Positions 17,772-25,663 of a DNA stretch of 47,918 nt are shown one piece after another (position 1 is the first letter of the stretch; every line of letters begins with the position of its first letter). A program made the translations under genes and the position numbers. The stretch is from the NCBI GenBank assembly GCA_021790515.1, contig JAJYHV010000065.1, positions 77,981 to 125,898 on the forward strand. Direction: 5' to 3'. The notes below the pieces were generated by a model. It saw nothing but the letters and a program-made list of their open reading frames with translations, made no database searches and had not been told where the DNA came from. The DNA is from Pseudomonadota bacterium (GTDB taxonomy: Bacteria > Pseudomonadota > Gammaproteobacteria > Burkholderiales > Sulfuriferulaceae).

Positions 17772-19196
17772 ATGAGATTCTGGATCATTGCATTGTTGCT
17801 GGCATCGCTGTGCGGAATCGCTCCGGACAGTTTGGCCGCGCCTGCGCCCGGTCCGGCAGCGACGACCATTCCGACCATTTCGAATCCGGCGTTCAAACAG
17901 GCGGTGGTCGCCGCGTTGAATGGCCTGCATACGGCGGGTTACGCCTTGCGAGGCAAACTGGTCCAGACGGGCGAAGAGTTGCTGGCGGTATTCCTGGCCC
18001 TGTCACTGGGTTGGTCGATCTTTAATGGATTGATGGCGCAACGACTGGATGCGATGTTTAAAGACATCATCAATGAACTTATCATTGCCTTGATCGCGCT
18101 GGTGTTATTGTGGACATGGACCGGGCCGGGTCAGGTGGGCAGCATGAGCATGTCGAATTTTCTGACCCAGGGGTTAAATGGACTGGTGGCGCCATTCATT
18201 TCGCCTGTCGCAGCGGGACCAAACCAGGCGGTGACGACGCAAGTGGCCGAAATGCAGATCATCGATGATTGCTTTGCGGCTGCGGGCAACATATTGAGCG
18301 TTATTCCGAAGATATGGCAGGGCACGACGGTGGGTGGGACCATCGTGAATATGGCCGAGAACGCGTTGCAAGGCATTTTTATCGGCGAGACGACGGGTCC
18401 CGGGTTTGCCATCGCCTACATCATGCTGGTAATCGTCATTTCATTTATTTGCGCCCTGACAGTCTTGACCGTCATGCTGTTTGGCCTGTTATACATCAAT
18501 CTGGGTGATTTCATCATTTATGTTGGTCTTGCCATTGGCCCGGTGTTTGTGGCGACGCTGGCATTGCCACCCATTCGGCAAATGTTTACCCGCTGGCTGG
18601 ATTTCGTGCTGACAGGGGTTTTTTATAAAGTGATCGCGGTTGTCGTGGCGGCTTTCCTGCCAACATTATTTGCAGTCATCAGCACGAATTCGACCACGGT
18701 GGTCGCGCTGAATAGCGCCTGGATCTGGGATATCGCAAAAAACATACTCGGGTTTCTGCTCTACGGCGCAATCATGTTGTTCTGGAGCGGATTTACCCTG
18801 TTTTTGATCAAACAGGTGCCAACTTTGGCGCACTCGCTGATTGGCGGCACAAACCTGCATGTTACCCATCTTGGCGCCGTCATGCCTCCGCTTGCCAAGA
18901 AGGCGGTCTCGGTTGTCAAAAGTGTTGCAATGGCCGGGTTGGGGGCTGCGGGTGGTGTGGCGGGCGAAGCAAGTGTGACAGCGGGTGGGGCGAGTGTGGC
19001 GGCGGGTGGGGCTGACGCGAAGACGGAATATCGGGAAATGACCAAGCAGGATTTGGCCGAAAACCGGCACAAAACAGGCGCTGCACAGGAGTTTCGTGAT
19101 CGCATGCACAAGATCAAGCGCAGGAAGGCGCTGGCTTCGATGAAAGGCGGGCTCACTGACGACGAGGGGGACAACGAGGAGGAAAACGAGGAATGA
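17772..19196 (+). CDS. trbL: TrbL/VirB6-type polytopic membrane protein
   Basis: A 474-residue protein with a signal peptide (ends near SLAA, residues ~21-24), several membrane helices between about residues 60 and 350, and a soluble C-terminus rich in Gly/Ala, then Lys/Arg and finally Glu (last residues NEEENEE). This is the TrbL/VirB6 plan, the inner-membrane channel component of type IV secretion. It is the last secretion gene here; in the Ti-plasmid and Tn4371-like order trbF, trbG and trbI would follow, but the next gene is a lipid acyltransferase. Confidence 0.87.
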   Translation: MRFWIIALLLASLCGIAPDSLAAPAPGPAATTIPTISNPAFKQAVVAALNGLHTAGYALRGKLVQTGEELLAVFLALSLGWSIFNGLMAQRLDAMFKDIINELIIALIALVLLWTWTGPGQVGSMSMSNFLTQGLNGLVAPFISPVAAGPNQAVTTQVAEMQIIDDCFAAAGNILSVIPKIWQGTTVGGTIVNMAENALQGIFIGETTGPGFAIAYIMLVIVISFICALTVLTVMLFGLLYINLGDFIIYVGLAIGPVFVATLALPPIRQMFTRWLDFVLTGVFYKVIAVVVAAFLPTLFAVISTNSTTVVALNSAWIWDIAKNILGFLLYGAIMLFWSGFTLFLIKQVPTLAHSLIGGTNLHVTHLGAVMPPLAKKAVSVVKSVAMAGLGAAGGVAGEASVTAGGASVAAGGADAKTEYREMTKQDLAENRHKTGAAQEFRDRMHKIKRRKALASMKGGLTDDEGDNEEENEE

Positions 19197-19315
19197 AGCG
19201 ATGATGGCTGCGACGGATTAATGGTGGATTGTCTTCAATTTGTCATTGATTTTTCATTGTCTCGTCATCTGTTTTGATTATTGTAATGACTCATCAGGTT
19301 TTGTTATGGGGAGTC

Positions 19316-20110
19316 ATGATGATGGAGCACACGCAGGTTTCATTTCCGGGTTCGTTATCTCGGGTTGAGAAGGCATCACGCGCGCGCAGTAACGCGTTGT
19401 CTGTTGCACTGGCACGTAATATGGAAGAAGTGCGCGAGGCTCAGCGCTTGCGCTTTCAGGTTTTTGCCGAGGAAATGGGGGCGCAATTGGTGTCTGCTTC
19501 CAGCGGGCTGGATCAGGATGAGTTTGATTCGGTGTGTGATCACCTGCTGGTGCGAAATACCGGCAGTGGTGAAGTGGTGGGGACTTATCGTATTTTGTCC
19601 CCGGAGCAGGCGGCCAGAATCGGCGGTTATTATTCGGAACAGGAATTTGATTTGGGGCGACTGACCCCCTTGCGTTCAGGCATGGTGGAAATCGGTCGCT
19701 CCTGTGTGCATCCGGATTATCGCGGTGGCGCTGTGATTACGCTGTTGTGGTCCGGGTTGGCCGATTATTTGCGCCGTCACGACTATAACTATTTGATGGG
19801 TTGTGCCAGCGTGGACATGGCCGATGGCGGACATACGGCGGCAAATCTGTATCATAAATTACACGCGGAAGTTTTGAGTCCGGTGGAATGGCGGGTGTTT
19901 CCTCGCGTGCCATTGCCGCTGTTCCGGTTGGGGAACGACGCCAAGGTAAGTACGCCGCCCTTGATTAAGGGTTATTTGCGCGTGGGCGCCTATATTTGTG
20001 GCGAGCCAAGCTGGGATTCGGAGTTCAATTGTGCGGACTTCATGATGTTGTTGTCAGTCAAACAGATGAACGAGCAGTATGCGCGTCATTTCATGAACAA
20101 GGCCGCTTGA
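19316..20110 (+). CDS. olsB: OlsB-like ornithine N-acyltransferase
   Basis: About 264 residues; a GNAT-fold acyltransferase of the OlsB/hemolysin-like family that transfers a 3-hydroxyacyl chain from ACP to ornithine, giving lyso-ornithine lipid. Recognisable parts are LRFQVFAEEMGA, the FDSVCDHLLVRN segment, GTYRIL, EIGRSCVHPDYRGG (acyl-donor site) and YLMGCASVDM. Three tandem ATGs (19316, 19319, 19322) follow GGGGAG; I used the first. The downstream gene is a PlsC/OlsA-type acyltransferase starting at the stop codon, which supports an ornithine-lipid pathway rather than an unrelated hemolysin. Confidence 0.85.
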   Translation: MMMEHTQVSFPGSLSRVEKASRARSNALSVALARNMEEVREAQRLRFQVFAEEMGAQLVSASSGLDQDEFDSVCDHLLVRNTGSGEVVGTYRILSPEQAARIGGYYSEQEFDLGRLTPLRSGMVEIGRSCVHPDYRGGAVITLLWSGLADYLRRHDYNYLMGCASVDMADGGHTAANLYHKLHAEVLSPVEWRVFPRVPLPLFRLGNDAKVSTPPLIKGYLRVGAYICGEPSWDSEFNCADFMMLLSVKQMNEQYARHFMNKAA

Positions 20111-20947
20111 TTGTTTTCGCGGGCAGACGACGTATTTTCCGTTAGAATCCCCCTGTTTGGTGCGTTGGGGACGGGTGTGTCGGGTTTATATGGCAGCGTG
20201 GCGCGGCTTGTGCGTCTGGTTTTTCTGGCTGGCTGGCTGGCGCAGGGATTGCTGATATTGGCGCTATGTTTTCCCTGGCTGACAGCCCCCGCACGCGGGA
20301 TGGTGACGCGCTTCTGGTCGCGAGGCATGTTGCGGATATTGGGCGTGCATTGTCGTGTTGATGGAGCCTTGCAGCAGGCAGGGGGGCTTTTGGTGGCGAA
20401 TCATGTGTCGTGGCTGGACCCGTTCGTACTGTTGTCCATGCAACCGATGCATTTCGTTGCCAAAAGCGAAATCCGGCGTTGGCCCGTGTTTGGTTGGCTG
20501 GCGGATCATGCGGGGACGGTGTTTATCGAGCGGGAGCGGGTACGCGATGTGCATCGCGTCGCGGAGGTATTTGCCGGGCATGTTGGACAGGGCGAAATCG
20601 TTGCCATGTTTCCGGAGGCGACAACCAGTGACGGAACGTTTGTGCGCCCATTCAAGACCGCATTGTTCCAGGTGGCGGTGACACAAAATGTACTTTGTCT
20701 GCCGGTTGCGCTGTCTTACGCGCAGGCGCAGGCTGCATGGATTGACGACATGGGTTTTGTGCAGTCGGTGTGGCGGATTTCCGCCCTGCGGCGACTGGAT
20801 GTGCGCGTCGTTGTTTGTGATGCTTTGTCACCGGCGGGACTTGGCCGGCGCGAGTTGGCGCGACGGGGTGAATCCGCTATTGCAGATGCCTTGTCCCTGC
20901 CAGTCCGGCGCAATCAATCTGAAACAAGCGATGATCGTCCAGTCTGA
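20111..20947 (+). CDS. 1-acyl-sn-glycerol-3-phosphate acyltransferase / OlsA-like
   Basis: About 278 residues; PlsC-type acyltransferase with the catalytic NHVSWLDP (HX4D) motif, the FIERER block and the FPEATTS motif. One N-terminal hydrophobic segment anchors it. Directly after olsB it most likely adds the second acyl chain of ornithine lipid (OlsA), though phosphatidic acid synthesis is possible. The start is a TTG right after the olsB TGA with AAGG 8 bases upstream; later starts exist. The last 71 bases overlap the convergent apaH gene, so its C-terminus is constrained by the opposite strand. Confidence 0.85.
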   Translation: MFSRADDVFSVRIPLFGALGTGVSGLYGSVARLVRLVFLAGWLAQGLLILALCFPWLTAPARGMVTRFWSRGMLRILGVHCRVDGALQQAGGLLVANHVSWLDPFVLLSMQPMHFVAKSEIRRWPVFGWLADHAGTVFIERERVRDVHRVAEVFAGHVGQGEIVAMFPEATTSDGTFVRPFKTALFQVAVTQNVLCLPVALSYAQAQAAWIDDMGFVQSVWRISALRRLDVRVVVCDALSPAGLGRRELARRGESAIADALSLPVRRNQSETSDDRPV

Positions 20948-21698
20948 GCGCGCTCAGTTTTCCTCCCCATAAGCAACCCGTGTCCAGCGCGATGCAGTCG
21001 CTGTGAATGGATAACCCCAATGCGGACCAGTGCCCGAATACAATTGTGGTTCCCGCGCTACGGCGGCCAGGTACCTGAAACCACGGTATCAAACCGGCTG
21101 GCGCTTCTTGTGGTTTGCCTTTGGCGCGAAAATCCATTTGTCCGTCGGCGTGACAGAAACGCAAACGGGTCATGGCATTGGTGATGACCCGCAAACGATC
21201 GTAGCCGGTCAGGTTGTCGTTCCAGCGATCCGGCAGATTGCCATATATCGTTTGTAAAAACGTTCGATAATTTTTGCCGCGCAGGGCGCTTTCAACCTCA
21301 GCGGCCAGCGATAGCGCCTGATCGACGTGCCATTGCGGTAACAATCCGGCATGAACCAGCAAATGTCGTTCGGTGTGGTACAGCAAAGGTTGTTGACGTA
21401 ACCAGAACATCAAGTCCGAGAGATCGGGCGCGTCCAGAATGGCGTGCAGCGTGTCATCGGTGCGGCTGGTGGCAATGCCGGCGGCGACGGATAGTAAATG
21501 CAGGTCATGGTTGCCCAGAATGGCACCAATACCATTATCGCGCGCCCAGCGAAGCACCGACAACGAATCTTCGCCACGATTGACCAGATCGCCGAGCAGG
21601 ATGATGCGATCTTTCGCGGGAGAGAAATCCAGCAAGGCCAGCAAACCTTTCAGGGCGGTAAAACAGCCCTGTACATCGCCAATGACATACGTACTCAT
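20877..21698 (-). CDS. apaH: Symmetrical bis(5'-nucleosyl)-tetraphosphatase
   Basis: About 273 residues; cleaves diadenosine tetraphosphate into two ADP and removes Np4A caps from RNA. Metallophosphatase motifs are clear: GDVQGC (metal site), GDLVNRG and GNHDLHLL. The start at 21698 (MSTYVIGDVQGC) fits homologues better than the ATG six codons upstream. Its 3' end overlaps the convergent acyltransferase by 71 bases. It is divergent from rep. Confidence 0.96.
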   Translation of the reverse strand: MSTYVIGDVQGCFTALKGLLALLDFSPAKDRIILLGDLVNRGEDSLSVLRWARDNGIGAILGNHDLHLLSVAAGIATSRTDDTLHAILDAPDLSDLMFWLRQQPLLYHTERHLLVHAGLLPQWHVDQALSLAAEVESALRGKNYRTFLQTIYGNLPDRWNDNLTGYDRLRVITNAMTRLRFCHADGQMDFRAKGKPQEAPAGLIPWFQVPGRRSAGTTIVFGHWSALGLSIHSDCIALDTGCLWGGKLSALRLDDHRLFQIDCAGLAGTRHLQ

Positions 21699-21756
21699 GG
21701 GGGCGTTGGAATACAAATGAAATTGCCGTCTATTTTACGGTAGAATTGTGAAATTT

Positions 21757-23760
21757 ATGCATGACGGATTAAATTCGGCACAGCGAGAAGCGGTGCATCA
21801 TCTGGACGGGCCTTTACTGGTGCTGGCAGGGGCAGGTTCGGGTAAGACGCGGGTGATTACGCACAAGATTGCCTGGTTGATTGAAAGCGGGGCTTATGCG
21901 TCGCAGCATATTGCCGCCATCACGTTCACCAACAAGGCTGCGGAAGAAATGCGGCAGAGGCTTGGCGCGCATTTGTCGGGAAAAAACATCAAAGGGCTGA
22001 CGGTTGCGACTTTTCATGCGCTGGGTTTGCAGATTTTGCGCCGCGAAGCGCCTTTGCTGGGTTACAAATCGAAATTTTCCGTGCTGGATGCGGCCGATGC
22101 GCAACATGTCCTGACGGATATCCTTAAAACAACGGATAAGGCCGTGCTGCGGCGGGTGCAGTCGCGCATCAGCCACTGGAAAAACGCGCTGCAATCGCCG
22201 GAGAAAGCGCTGGCTGACGCCCAGATGCCGCTTGATGTGCAAGATGCCAGCGCCTATCAATCCTATCAAAAAGCGCTCAAAGCGTATCAAGCGATGGATT
22301 TTGACGATCTGATTCGTTTGCCGACCGAATTGCTTCAAGGCAACGAGACGGTGTTGACCCATTGGCGCAAAGCCTTGCGCTATGTATTGGTGGATGAATA
22401 TCAGGACACCAATGCCTGTCAGTATGCCATGATTCGCTTGCTATGCGGGGTGTCCGGAGCATTGACCGCCGTGGGCGATGATGATCAGGCGATTTATGGC
22501 TGGCGTGGGGCAGAAGTGGGGAACCTGCGTCAGTTGCATACGGATTTTCCGCGACTGAGAGTGGTGCAGTTGACACAAAATTACCGTTCGACGACGCATA
22601 TCCTGCAAGCCGCCAACAGCGTTATTGCGCACAATGAACGGTTGTATGACAAAAAATTGTGGAGCGAAGCCGGTAGCGGCGATACAGTGACGGTGTTATG
22701 CGCGCGCGATGACAGTGAAGAAGCGCGTCAGGTGGTGATGCGTCTGTCCGCGCACAGGTTCGAGCGCCGTGCGCGTTATGGCGATTATGCCATTTTGTAT
22801 CGGGGAAACCATCAGTCACGTTTGCTGGAGCAAATGTTACGCGAGGAGAAGATTCCTTACATCATTTCTGGCGGCGTATCTTTTTTTGAGCGAACGGAAA
22901 TCAAGGACATCCTGGCTTATCTGCGACTCGTCAGCAATGAGGATGACGATCCGGCTTTTATTCGGGCGTTGACTACGCCACGTCGCGGGGTGGGGGCACA
23001 AACGCTGGAAAAACTGGGTGAATACGCGGGAAAACGCCAGATCAGCCTTTTTGCAGCGGTGTTCGAGGCTGGTTTGCAGGCAAAACTGGAACCGGCACAG
23101 CATGGTCCATTATTGATGTTCTGCCAATATATCAACCGCTTGCAATCCAACGTGTTGCGTTTGCCCGCAGGCGAATTGTTGGCGGAATTGTTGCGAGATA
23201 TTCAATACGAGGCGTGGTTGTTTGATCATGATGAGGTCAGAGCAGCACAGTCACGCTGGGAACGGGTGCAGGAATTTGTGGGTTGGCTGACGCGAAAAGG
23301 CGAGAATGACAAGAAAAATCTGCTGGAACTGGTGCAGACCATTGCGTTGATGAGTTTGCTCGAAGGCCAGGGGGGGGATGAGGTGGATGCGGTGCGCTTA
23401 TCCACGATTCATGCCGCAAAGGGATTGGAATTTGGCCATGTTTTTCTGGTTGGCCTGGAGGACGGTATTCTGCCACATCGTGAAGCGGTAGAGAATGGCA
23501 GTCTGGAAGAAGAGCGACGCTTGATGTATGTGGCAATCACCCGCGCGCAACGATCCCTTACCTTGAGTTATTGCCAACGGCGTAAGCGTGGCGGGGAATG
23601 GCAAGTGTGCGAGCCTTCCCGTTTCCTGGCCGAGATCGATCCGGCTACGGTCAAACGCACCGACCAGAACCCGACAGACCCGGCACAGGCGCGTCAACAG
23701 GGGGCGGCACGATTGGCGCAACTGAAGGCCATGTTGCGAACGAATGAAGTCAAGGAGTAA
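21757..23760 (+). CDS. rep: ATP-dependent DNA helicase Rep
   Basis: About 667 residues; superfamily 1A helicase of the UvrD/Rep group that clears protein roadblocks ahead of replication forks. Motifs: LAGAGSGKTRVITHKI (Walker A), TFTNKAAEEM (Ia), DEYQDTN (II), GDDDQAIYGWRG (III), LTQNYRS (IV), LSTIHAAKGLEF (V) and EEERRLMYVAITRA (VI). Length and the short C-terminus fit Rep better than UvrD or PcrA. I used the ATG at 21757; a GTG three codons upstream is also possible. Confidence 0.94.
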   Translation: MHDGLNSAQREAVHHLDGPLLVLAGAGSGKTRVITHKIAWLIESGAYASQHIAAITFTNKAAEEMRQRLGAHLSGKNIKGLTVATFHALGLQILRREAPLLGYKSKFSVLDAADAQHVLTDILKTTDKAVLRRVQSRISHWKNALQSPEKALADAQMPLDVQDASAYQSYQKALKAYQAMDFDDLIRLPTELLQGNETVLTHWRKALRYVLVDEYQDTNACQYAMIRLLCGVSGALTAVGDDDQAIYGWRGAEVGNLRQLHTDFPRLRVVQLTQNYRSTTHILQAANSVIAHNERLYDKKLWSEAGSGDTVTVLCARDDSEEARQVVMRLSAHRFERRARYGDYAILYRGNHQSRLLEQMLREEKIPYIISGGVSFFERTEIKDILAYLRLVSNEDDDPAFIRALTTPRRGVGAQTLEKLGEYAGKRQISLFAAVFEAGLQAKLEPAQHGPLLMFCQYINRLQSNVLRLPAGELLAELLRDIQYEAWLFDHDEVRAAQSRWERVQEFVGWLTRKGENDKKNLLELVQTIALMSLLEGQGGDEVDAVRLSTIHAAKGLEFGHVFLVGLEDGILPHREAVENGSLEEERRLMYVAITRAQRSLTLSYCQRRKRGGEWQVCEPSRFLAEIDPATVKRTDQNPTDPAQARQQGAARLAQLKAMLRTNEVKE

Positions 23761-23819
23761 ATCCGGGGCGCTGCAACTTTTGGCGGAATCCCGGATGCTG
23801 GTGCTTCTGTTCGGGTGGC

Positions 23820-23920
23820 GATACATTTTGATACACTTGGTAACATTTGGTAATGGTTGACCGTCAACGATTTTTCTGCTGGTTCGTTATTCGCTCTGTA
23901 TCGTGATGATACGACTTTTA
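23820..23920 (+). promoter_or_regulatory. Repeat-rich upstream region of the small periplasmic protein gene
   Basis: Between rep and the next gene there are short direct repeats (GATACATTTT/GATACACTTG and TTGGTAACAT/TTGGTAATGG), an inverted repeat GTTGAC-C-GTCAAC and another GTATC-GTGAT-GATAC. Such spacing is typical of regulator binding sites, but I cannot name a regulator and see no clean sigma-70 pair. Confidence 0.35.
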
Positions 23921-23942
23921 CCCAACCTGCACGGAGAGAAAA

Positions 23943-24278
23943 ATGAAAAACATGAAAACTACCACGCTGCTGTTTGTGATGCTGGCCTCGATTGCGGCGA
24001 CGTCTACCCAGGCCATGGCCGATACACAATGGCAACAAACCCATCCTGCCCGCGAACAGGTGAATCAGCGTTTGAACAACCAGAACCAGCGCGTTCACAA
24101 TGAAGTCAAGCAAGGAGACATGAGCAAGCGCAAAGCCGCACGGATTCATCATGAAGATCACCGCATCCGCCAGGAAGAGCGCCGGATGGCAAGTCATCAT
24201 AACGGACATATCACCAAACAGGACCAACACATCATCAACAATCAGGAAAATCGCGTCAGCAACCAGATTGGGCAATAA
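23943..24278 (+). CDS. Small periplasmic protein, HPxRxQVNxRLxNQ type
   Basis: A 111-residue protein with a clear signal peptide (cleavage likely after AMA near residue 26). The mature part is hydrophilic, His-, Gln- and Asn-rich and probably all helical. It carries HPAREQVNQRLNNQNQRV, a QGDMSK segment, IHHEDHRIRQEERRMA and HITKQDQHIINNQENRVSNQIG. I recall similar uncharacterised proteins in many Beta- and Gammaproteobacteria; function is unknown. GGAGAG lies just upstream. It is monocistronic, followed by a perfect inverted repeat. Confidence 0.8.
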   Translation: MKNMKTTTLLFVMLASIAATSTQAMADTQWQQTHPAREQVNQRLNNQNQRVHNEVKQGDMSKRKAARIHHEDHRIRQEERRMASHHNGHITKQDQHIINNQENRVSNQIGQ

Positions 24279-24286
24279 CCGTGCCG

Positions 24287-24320
24287 GTTCCCTTCACCAT
24301 GCTTGTGCGGTGAAGGGAAC
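24287..24320 (+). terminator. Hairpin after the small periplasmic protein gene
   Basis: A perfect 12-base inverted repeat (24287-24298 with 24309-24320) with a 10-base loop, 9 bases after the stop. Only a weak TTTT follows at a distance, so it is a probable 3'-end hairpin rather than a textbook intrinsic terminator. Confidence 0.55.
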
Positions 24321-24388
24321 AACCCGCGTTTTGTGAGGAGCAATACGCGCCATAATTTCGTATCTTGTTGATAAAAAAATAGTTTTTT

Positions 24389-24405
24389 ATGTCTGGCGCA
24401 GACAT
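24389..24405. other. Short perfect inverted repeat in AT-rich DNA
   Basis: ATGTCTG-GCG-CAGACAT, flanked on the left by A- and T-runs, lies downstream of the minus-strand hypothetical gene. On the minus strand it could serve as a weak terminator for that gene. The rest of 24321-24507 shows nothing further that I can name. Confidence 0.35.
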
Positions 24406-24507
24406 GATTACATCCCGCTGTTTTGAAACTTTCCTGTCAGGCAATATGCCGCACGATCATGGTGTGAATTTATATGAAATTCAGGCCAAATCATTATTCT
24501 TCGCCAG

Positions 24508-24837
24508 TCAAAAATTTTCGATTCGCGCCTCATACCGATAGACAATCAGGCGGTATAATTGCTCACCTATCTGGATGTGCGAAGATTCACGCCGGGCAAG
24601 GTCGATGGTATCACCACCTTGAGCCGACAGGGTACGAAAGCCAAAGAGCTGGTTTTCTATCAGAGCGTCGAGAATATCACGACAATCCTGCTCTGGCAGA
24701 TGGCGACCAGTGTTGTCGATGAGACAGCAGCTTTTACCTTGTGGTGTATTGGCCAGATACCGTACGGCGGCAGGGTGCAAAGGGTTTTCCTGATCAAAAC
24801 TGATGTTTGGGTCGGGCAATGGCAGAGATGATTCCAT
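24508..24837 (-). CDS. Hypothetical protein divergent from the zapB-like gene
   Basis: A 109-residue soluble protein that I do not recognise. Visible features are an N-terminal acidic/proline part (MESSLPLPDPNISFDQENP), a central NTPQGKSCCLIDNTG segment with a Cys pair, and a C-terminal IQIGEQLYRLIVYRYEARI strand-like part. I chose the ATG at 24837 because a minus-strand TATAAT (24873-24878) sits about 36 bases upstream; the ATG at 24873 would overlap that box. It is head to head with the ZapB-like gene. Confidence 0.55.
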   Translation of the reverse strand: MESSLPLPDPNISFDQENPLHPAAVRYLANTPQGKSCCLIDNTGRHLPEQDCRDILDALIENQLFGFRTLSAQGGDTIDLARRESSHIQIGEQLYRLIVYRYEARIENF

Positions 24838-24853
24838 AATGGCGGTGTCTTGG

Positions 24854-25105
24854 ATGGAAACGAAACAGGTCAATTATAATCCAAAGCTGGATGCGCAGTT
24901 AAGTTCGCTGGAAGGAAAGTTGGCACAGTTGTTGTCTGTGCATCGGACTTTGCGCGATGAGAACTTGCGCCTGCGGCAGCAATTGGCGGCGGCGTCCGAC
25001 CAGGGAAAACAGTTGCAGGAACAGAATCAGCAGTTGATGGATAGAATGGCTGAGGCGTCCAGTCGTCTTGATGCGTTGTTGGCTAAAATACCTGAGGTGG
25101 AGTGA
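24854..25105 (+). CDS. ZapB-like coiled-coil protein (TIGR02449-like)
   Basis: A small protein of about 83 residues, almost entirely coiled coil (KLDAQLSSLEGKLAQLLSVH, then RTLRDENLRLRQQLAA). It resembles the TIGR02449 family, usually encoded directly before zapA, and is ZapB-like in size and shape. A role in Z-ring organisation with ZapA is inferred from position. The start is uncertain: ATG at 24854 or 24839, the latter only 1 base from the divergent start. The stop overlaps the zapA start as TGATG. Confidence 0.75.
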   Translation: METKQVNYNPKLDAQLSSLEGKLAQLLSVHRTLRDENLRLRQQLAAASDQGKQLQEQNQQLMDRMAEASSRLDALLAKIPEVE

Positions 25106-25413
25106 TGGCGCGAGATAGCAAGGCGCTCGATATTTATATCATGGGGCGTGAGTACCGGTTGGCGTGTGAAGAGGCTGAACAGGAGGCGTTGATTCAGGCA
25201 TCACAGTATCTGGATCTGAAAATGCGCGAAATTCGCGAACAGGGCAAGGTCATTGGTATTGAACGCATCGCCGTGATGGCGGCGCTCAACATGGCGTTCG
25301 AGTTTTTGCATAAAGCGCCGCCGACTGTTGACACGCATGAAGTGCAGCGTAGAATGGAGACCATGGAAGCGGCGCTCGATGAGGCACTCAAGGCACAGTC
25401 GGTACTCTTCTGA
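25105..25413 (+). CDS. zapA: Cell division protein ZapA
   Basis: A 102-residue protein. The N-terminal ZapA globular domain (LDIYIMGREYRLACEEAEQEAL) is followed by a long helix that forms the tetrameric coiled coil. ZapA binds and bundles FtsZ at the division site. RIAVMAALNMAFEFL is a typical segment. The ATG overlaps the upstream stop (TGATG). The order zapA, 6S RNA, 5-formyl-THF cyclo-ligase is the same as in E. coli. Confidence 0.92.
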   Translation: MARDSKALDIYIMGREYRLACEEAEQEALIQASQYLDLKMREIREQGKVIGIERIAVMAALNMAFEFLHKAPPTVDTHEVQRRMETMEAALDEALKAQSVLF

Positions 25414-25483
25414 AAGAGGGGTTTTCCGGGTGGTTGTGTTGTTGAGCGGGGTTTTGTCAGAAGTGCGTTTTCATGTTTTCTGT

Positions 25484-25662
25484 GCGCCTGCGGTGTTCGT
25501 CAGGATTGCAAGTGCTTTGAACCAATAGCTTTATGCCGGTTGCGGTAAGTGTTCAGTACTGGTGTGTGCGTTATGTCGTGTAATGTGCCTGAAGTGCTGC
25601 CGCTGCGACCACTTGAACCCCAGGTTCAAGATCAGCAGTTCAACGGCATCTGCGGGGGCTCC
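25484..25662 (+). ncRNA. ssrS: 6S RNA
   Basis: About 179 bases between zapA and the 5-formyl-THF cyclo-ligase gene, the conserved ssrS location. The 3' half has CACTTGAACC and GGTTCAAG, the GTTCAACGGCATCTGCGGGG region and strong similarity to the matching part of E. coli 6S RNA as I remember it. The 5' part GCCTGCGGTGTTCGTCAGG can pair with the 3' end (CCTGCGG with CTGCGGG), giving the closing stem around a central bubble. 6S RNA mimics an open promoter and sequesters sigma-70 RNA polymerase in stationary phase. The ends are approximate. Confidence 0.82.
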
Positions 25663-25663
25663 C

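Noticed and set aside
25562-25663. Longer N-terminus for 5-formyl-THF cyclo-ligase
   Set aside because: This part overlaps the 3' half of the 6S RNA and its residues do not resemble the enzyme.
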